Below, piece by piece: positions 14,889 to 19,046 of a stretch of 19,046 bases of DNA; within the stretch, counting starts at the first letter, position 1, and each line of letters begins with the position of its first letter. Origin of the DNA: CAZGXI01 sp964529715 (lineage in GTDB: Bacteria; Chloroflexota; Anaerolineae; Aggregatilineales; Ch27); NCBI GenBank assembly GCA_964529715.1, contig CAZGXI010000056.1, positions 1 to 19,046 of the forward strand. The letters run 5' to 3'. The translations under genes and the position numbers were made by a program. The notes under the pieces were generated by a model. That model was not told where the DNA came from and did no database searches. It worked only from the letters and a program-made list of their open reading frames with translations.

Positions 14889-17600
14889 TTACTTTAACGC
14901 TTCACGCACCAGATTAGGGACCAGCGCCAGGGCTTCGTCGAGCTTGCTGGCATCTTTGCCTCCGGCCTGAGCCAGGTTCGGGCGACCGCCGCCGCCGCCG
15001 CCGACCGCCTGAGCCACTTTGCCGATCAATTTTCCGGCGTGTAGCCCGCGTTTGATCAGATCGTCGGTGACGGCTACAACCAACTGCGGGCGATCTTTGA
15101 TCACCGTGCCTAGGGCCACGATGCCGCTCCGGTGCTGATCCCGGAACCAGTCGGTCATTTCGCGCAGGGTTTCGGGTGTCGTCTCGCCGACATGCGCAGC
15201 GAGCACCGGCACGCCGTTAACCGTTTGGACATTGCCCAGTAGCGCCTTGAATTCGTAACGAGCCATGTCGCGGCGAAGCTGCGCGATCTCGCGGCGGGCT
15301 GCCTGGATTTCCTCCTGCAAGCTGTGGATGCGTTCCGGTAAAGCATCGGCGCTGCCGCCGAGCAGGGCGATGGCTTGTCCCAGGGTGTGCTGGCTGCGGA
15401 TGATCAGGTCGATGGCCCCCAGTCCTGTTACAGCTTCAATGCGGCGCACGCCGGCAGAGACGCTGCCTTCGCTGACAATGACGAACGCGCCGATCTGGGC
15501 AGTTTCGTCTACGTGTGTGCCGCCGCATAGCTCATAGCTGAAGCGGTCTTGAGGGTCGCCGACCGTGATTGTTCGCACGGTTTCGCCGTACTTTTCGCCA
15601 AAGAGGGCCATTGCTCCTTCGCGTCGGGCGGTTTGCAGGCTTTTTTCAACAGCGACGACGGCCATGTTTTCCAGAATGGCCCGGTTGACGCCGAGCGTGA
15701 TCTGCGTGATCTGTTCCTGGGTCAGGGCGGTGGGATGACTGAAGTCGAAGCGCAGTCGGTCCGGGGCGACCAACGATCCGCGTTGCTGCACGTGTGTGCC
15801 CAGCACGGCGCGTAGCTGGGCGTGCAGCAGATGGGTGGCGGTGTGGTTGCGGCGGATAGCGGCGCGGCGCTCGGCGTCGATAAGCGGGATAGCATCTTGC
15901 CCGACGCCGGGGGTGCCCTCAACGACTTCCCCGATATGGACGATTAGTCCGCCGATAGGCCGCCGCACGTCTTCGACTTCAAAGCGCCAGGTATTTTGGT
16001 GGCCGAGGATGGCGCCTGTATCGCTGACTTGCCCGCCCGCCTCGACATAAAACGGTGTGTGGGCGATCACCATCTCCACCCGTTCACCGACGATGGCTTC
16101 TGTGACCGGCTGACCGTCACGGATGATTGCCAGGACATGCGTTTCGATGGTTGAGGGGTCATAGGGATCGTGCAGCACACCGTGCGGAGGCAGTTGCTTG
16201 CGGGCGATTAGGTCGTCCAGCACCTGCTGATACACATCAGCGATGTCGAATTTGCCCATTGCACGCCCGCCGCCACTGGCAGTGATGTGCTGCTCTTCGG
16301 CCTGCCGGAATCCTTCCTCGTCCACTTCAAAACCGCGCTCACGGCAGATGTCGCGCGTGACTTCGATAGGCAGACCGAGCGTGGCCTTGAGATAAAAAGC
16401 CATGTCGCCGGGTAGAGCCTTTTCACTGCGCTGAGCCAGCCGATTTAGAGCTTCATCCAGTTCGGCCAGACCGCGATCCAGCGTGCGGCGGAAGCGTTCT
16501 TCTTCCAGCAAGATTGCCTGCCGGATGGCCTCGCGCTTTTCTACCAGTTCGGTGTAGTGATGGCCCATCTGCTCGATGACGGTTTCGGCCACTTTCGCCA
16601 AGAAGGGTTCGTGGAAGCCGATCTTCGCGCCGTAGCGGGCGGCGCGCCGCAACACCATGCGGCAGACATAGTCTCGGCCCGTGGCGCCGGGCAGCACGCC
16701 ATCGGCAATGAGGAAGGCGGCGGCGCGGACATGGTCGGCGATGACGCGGAAAGGTACGATGTTAGCATCACGTTCCGCGTCGGTCATCCCAGCCAGTTCC
16801 TGCGTGCGTCGGATAATCGGCATGAACAGATCGGTTTCGTAGTTCGCATGTACGCCTTGCAGCACGGCGACGATGCGCTCTAACCCCATGCCCGTATCGA
16901 CGCCAGGGGCAGGCAGAGGAACATCCCACTGACCGGTGTGAGTGGGGTCCGGCTGTGTGCGGTTGAACTGCATGAACACCAGGTTCCACAGTTCTAGGAA
17001 ACGGTCGTCTTCGCGTTCCAACGAAGGGATGATGTCGTCGATGCCGCGTTCCGGGTATTGGTCCCAATGGATTTCGCTGGTCGGGCCGCAGGGACCGGTT
17101 TCGGCCATCTGCCAGAAGTTCGTCTTGGGACCCAACCGTGCTACACGGCGTGGATCGATGCCGATCTCGTTGACCCAGATGTTGTAGGCTTCATCATCAT
17201 CGCGGTAAACGGTGAAGGCCAGGCGGTCCGTTGGCAAGCCATAGACTTGGGTGATCAGGTCATAGCTGTAGCGGATGGCGTCGCGTTTAAAGTAGTCGCC
17301 GAAGCTGAAGTTGCCCAGCATCTCGAAGAAGGTATGGTGGCGGGGCGAAGGCCCGACATTTTCCAGGTCGTTATGTTTGCCGCTGACGCGCATACACTTT
17401 TGAGCGGTGGTCGCCCGTTTGTACTCACGTTTGTCCAGGCCGAGAAACACATCCTTGAACTGGACCATGCCCGCGTTGACAAAGAGCAGCGTGGGGTCGT
17501 TGGCAGGGACCAGCGAGGACGAGGCGACGACCTGATGTCGCATTTCGGCAAAGAAATCCAGAAAAGCCTGACGCACTTCGGCGCTGGACATGGGCTTCAT
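14889..17600 (-). CDS. alaS: Alanyl-tRNA synthetase
   Basis: AlaRS charges tRNA-Ala and removes mis-charged serine and glycine. The 903-residue product is full length. The class II core includes LGNFSFGDYFKRDAI (96-110), the ATP/alanine site TGPCGPTSEIHWD (168-180) and motif 3 GVDTGMGLERI (233-243). The editing domain has NHTATHLLH with His586 and His590, and ELCGGTHVDE with Cys692 and His696, the four zinc ligands. The C-terminal part has a coiled segment (about 755-785) and the DHHA1 glycine loop GGGGGGRPNLAQAGG (866-880). I chose ATG 17600 because AAGGAT lies nine bases upstream. A longer frame to 17681 runs through the promoter. It is the first gene of the operon running to 10686. Confidence 0.97.
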   Translation of the reverse strand: MKPMSSAEVRQAFLDFFAEMRHQVVASSSLVPANDPTLLFVNAGMVQFKDVFLGLDKREYKRATTAQKCMRVSGKHNDLENVGPSPRHHTFFEMLGNFSFGDYFKRDAIRYSYDLITQVYGLPTDRLAFTVYRDDDEAYNIWVNEIGIDPRRVARLGPKTNFWQMAETGPCGPTSEIHWDQYPERGIDDIIPSLEREDDRFLELWNLVFMQFNRTQPDPTHTGQWDVPLPAPGVDTGMGLERIVAVLQGVHANYETDLFMPIIRRTQELAGMTDAERDANIVPFRVIADHVRAAAFLIADGVLPGATGRDYVCRMVLRRAARYGAKIGFHEPFLAKVAETVIEQMGHHYTELVEKREAIRQAILLEEERFRRTLDRGLAELDEALNRLAQRSEKALPGDMAFYLKATLGLPIEVTRDICRERGFEVDEEGFRQAEEQHITASGGGRAMGKFDIADVYQQVLDDLIARKQLPPHGVLHDPYDPSTIETHVLAIIRDGQPVTEAIVGERVEMVIAHTPFYVEAGGQVSDTGAILGHQNTWRFEVEDVRRPIGGLIVHIGEVVEGTPGVGQDAIPLIDAERRAAIRRNHTATHLLHAQLRAVLGTHVQQRGSLVAPDRLRFDFSHPTALTQEQITQITLGVNRAILENMAVVAVEKSLQTARREGAMALFGEKYGETVRTITVGDPQDRFSYELCGGTHVDETAQIGAFVIVSEGSVSAGVRRIEAVTGLGAIDLIIRSQHTLGQAIALLGGSADALPERIHSLQEEIQAARREIAQLRRDMARYEFKALLGNVQTVNGVPVLAAHVGETTPETLREMTDWFRDQHRSGIVALGTVIKDRPQLVVAVTDDLIKRGLHAGKLIGKVAQAVGGGGGGRPNLAQAGGKDASKLDEALALVPNLVREALK

Positions 17601-17652
17601 GAGGCGACGATCCTTTTTTGAAGGTCGGGTTTCGTGAACACTATGCCGGGGA

Positions 17653-17681
17653 ATTATAGTCGTCGGGCGGAGCATTGACAA
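17653..17681 (-). promoter_or_regulatory. Sigma-70 promoter of the alaS operon
   Basis: On the minus strand TTGTCA (17681-17676), a 17-base spacer and a perfect TATAAT (17658-17653) form a near-consensus promoter. Transcription should begin near 17646, leaving a leader of about 45 bases, too short for a T-box. Confidence 0.85.
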
Positions 17682-17689
17682 CGGTCTAA

Positions 17690-17713
17690 AGTCGGCCCCG
17701 ACTGTGGTATAAT
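17690..17713 (+). promoter_or_regulatory. Extended -10 promoter of tyrS with an inverted repeat in the spacer
   Basis: TGGTATAAT (17705-17713) is a perfect extended -10 element. No good -35 lies at the right distance. AGTCGG (17690-17695), CC and CCGACT (17698-17703) form an inverted repeat in the spacer position where a repressor could block polymerase. The start codon lies 44 bases after the -10. Confidence 0.7.
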
Positions 17714-17757
17714 AACCCCGCTTTTGGGGCTATTGATTCGGTTCAAGTGAGGACAAG

Positions 17758-18990
17758 ATGCCTACCATAGACGAGCAGGTCGAACTGCTGATGCAGGGGG
17801 CCGATTACGGCGATCCGCAGACCAAAGAAATGATGACCCGTGAACTCCGCGAACGGCTGATCGAGGCGGAGAAGGCCGGACGCCCGCTCAAGGTCTATTG
17901 CGGCTACGATCCTCGCAAGCCGGACTTGCACCTGGGTCATACCATTACCATGCGCAAACTGCGCCAGTTCCAGGATTTGGGGCACGACGTGACCTTTCTG
18001 GTCGGCACGTTTACCAGTCTGATCGGCGATCCATCCGATCAGGACAAGGCTCGTCAGCAGTTGACGCCCGAAGAGGCCCGCGCCAATGCCCAGACCTATG
18101 TGGATCAGGCGTTCAAGATTCTTGACCCGGCCAAGACGCGCGTTCGCTACAACGATGAGTGGCTCTCCGACCTGGACTTTGCAGACATCATCCGCCTGGC
18201 GAGTAATTTCACTGTGCAGCAGTTTTTGGTGCGAGACAACTTTCGCAAGCGCCTGGATGCGGGTGAGGCGATCTTCCTGCACGAGTTGTTCTACGCGCTG
18301 ATGCAGGCTTACGATGCGGTTGCCCAGGAGACAGACGTGCAGGTGGGCGGCTACGACCAGTTATTCAACATTGTCGTAGCCGGGCGCAAACTTCAGCAGG
18401 CGCTCGGTCAGCGTCCCCAGGTGGCGATCATCATGGGGGAAATGCTGCCGGGAACCGACGGCGAGATCAAGATGAGTAAGAGCCTGGGTAATCACATTCC
18501 GCTGCTGGCGACGCCAGAGGATATGTATGGCAAGGTGATGAGCATCCCCGACAAGGCCATGCCCGTCTACCACAAGCTGATCCTGGGGTGGTCGCCGTCG
18601 CAGCTTCAGGAGTTGCAGCAAGGTCTCTCCAATGGCAGGCTGCACCCGCGCGACGTGAAGATGAATCTGGCGCGCGAGATCGTTGCCATCTTCCACAGCG
18701 CCGACGCGGCAAAAGCGGCGGAGCAGGATTTCATCCGTAAATTCCAGGAGCGCGGCCTGCCGGATGATATGCCTGTGGAAACGTTGACTGGCCCGGAGCG
18801 GGTGGTGGATGTGCTAACCCGCCTGAAGATGACCGGCTCAAAAGGCGAGGCCCGGCGGCTGATCGAGGGCGGCGGCGTGCGCCTGAACGGCGAACCGGTG
18901 GCAGATACAACCGCTGAGATCAAGCCGGAGGCGCTGCCAGCCGTGCTCCAGGTCGGCAAACGAAAGTTTGTGCGCCTCGTTGGCATGTGA
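17758..18990 (+). CDS. tyrS: Tyrosyl-tRNA synthetase
   Basis: TyrRS is a class I synthetase that attaches tyrosine to its tRNA. The 410-residue product has the HIGH motif as PDLHLGHTI (55-63), the tyrosine-site segment VGGYDQLFNIVVAGR (196-210) and the KMSKS loop EIKMSKSLGN (236-245). A C-terminal S4 RNA-binding domain (about 349-405) contains GSKGEARRLIEGGGVRLNGE. The HLGH and KMSKS sequences fit the TyrRS group related to TyrZ. GAGGACAAG directly precedes the ATG. It is divergent from alaS across a 157-base control region. The coding sequence is complete and a nested stem-loop follows. Confidence 0.96.
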   Translation: MPTIDEQVELLMQGADYGDPQTKEMMTRELRERLIEAEKAGRPLKVYCGYDPRKPDLHLGHTITMRKLRQFQDLGHDVTFLVGTFTSLIGDPSDQDKARQQLTPEEARANAQTYVDQAFKILDPAKTRVRYNDEWLSDLDFADIIRLASNFTVQQFLVRDNFRKRLDAGEAIFLHELFYALMQAYDAVAQETDVQVGGYDQLFNIVVAGRKLQQALGQRPQVAIIMGEMLPGTDGEIKMSKSLGNHIPLLATPEDMYGKVMSIPDKAMPVYHKLILGWSPSQLQELQQGLSNGRLHPRDVKMNLAREIVAIFHSADAAKAAEQDFIRKFQERGLPDDMPVETLTGPERVVDVLTRLKMTGSKGEARRLIEGGGVRLNGEPVADTTAEIKPEALPAVLQVGKRKFVRLVGM

Positions 18991-19002
18991 CCCATAAGAA
19001 TT

Positions 19003-19044
19003 GGCGGCGGGGACTGTCGCCTTTAGGCGACAGGGGAAGCCGCC
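19003..19044 (+). repeat. Nested stem-loop after tyrS (possible terminator, at the window edge)
   Basis: An outer stem GGCGGC (19003-19008)/GCCGCC (19039-19044) encloses an inner perfect eight-base-pair stem CTGTCGCC (19014-19021)/GGCGACAG (19026-19033) with a TTTA loop. The CCTTTAGG core is like the GGCTTTAGCC hairpin at 4392-4401. Two Ts follow before the window ends, so I cannot tell whether this is a terminator or another repeat island. Confidence 0.6.
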
Positions 19045-19046
19045 TT

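Noticed and set aside
17601..17660. T-box riboswitch in front of alaS
   Set aside because: The consensus promoter leaves only about 45 bases of leader, and no T-box core or specifier loop can fit.
17601..17681. Longer N-terminus for AlaS
   Set aside because: It would begin within the -35 box, upstream of the predicted transcription start. The 17600 ATG has its own ribosome binding site and the expected family N-terminus.
17675..17713. TTGACA as the -35 box of tyrS
   Set aside because: It is 27 bases from TATAAT, far beyond the usual 16-18. The same bases serve as the TTGTCA -35 box of alaS on the other strand.

Overview
The window looks like a piece of a high-GC bacterial chromosome, most likely from the Chloroflexota (Anaerolineae-like). 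That assignment is an inference from gene content: a short archaeal/thermophile-type S-adenosylhomocysteine hydrolase, a pyrimidine-nucleoside phosphorylase, a secreted protein with tandem DUF4397 domains, and a membrane-anchored baseplate-J-like protein inside an alaS-ruvX-mltG cluster. No rRNA or tRNA gene, CRISPR array, transposase or prophage is visible. Fifteen protein-coding genes are supported. One of them, at the left edge on the minus strand, runs out of the window.

Layout. (1) 1-3913, minus strand: a PfkB-family (adenosine-kinase-like) sugar/nucleoside kinase, S-adenosylhomocysteine hydrolase, then a secreted multi-DUF4397 protein open at the edge. The first two form a plausible adenosine/homocysteine recycling pair, with SAH hydrolase releasing adenosine and the kinase removing it. 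(2) 3914-4476: a 563-base divergent intergenic region packed with a dozen different stem-loops and an 18-base exact direct repeat, with no credible gene. (3) 4477-7145, plus strand: nicotinate phosphoribosyltransferase followed 14 bases later by a divergent CpaF/VirB11-like ATPase with no secretion partners nearby. (4) 7332-7781, plus: an Hsp20 small heat-shock protein with a strong ribosome binding site and its own terminator. (5) 7870-9260, minus: an ICMT/NnrU-like membrane methyltransferase-fold protein and a membrane-anchored DsbA-like thioredoxin. (6) 9357-10673, plus: pyrimidine-nucleoside phosphorylase, with a hairpin over its ribosome binding site. (7) 10686-17600, minus: a tight operon alaS, baseplate-J-like membrane protein, ruvX, mltG, branched-chain-amino-acid-type substrate-binding lipoprotein. 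It has a textbook sigma-70 promoter in front of alaS and ATGA stop/start overlaps at two of its junctions. (8) 17758-18990, plus: tyrS, divergent from alaS, with an extended -10 promoter and a nested stem-loop after it.

Themes. Two aminoacyl-tRNA synthetases share a divergent control region. The alaS operon joins translation, a Holliday-junction-resolvase-fold protein and cell-wall glycan cleavage, the same backbone as the alaS-yrzL-yrrK(ruvX)-yrzB-yrrL(mltG) order known from Bacillus. Here, however, an anchored baseplate-J-like protein sits between alaS and ruvX. Nucleoside and cofactor salvage recurs: adenosine, nicotinate and pyrimidine nucleosides. The least explained items are the stem-loop island at 4021-4445, the anchored baseplate-J-like protein and the orphan ATPase.
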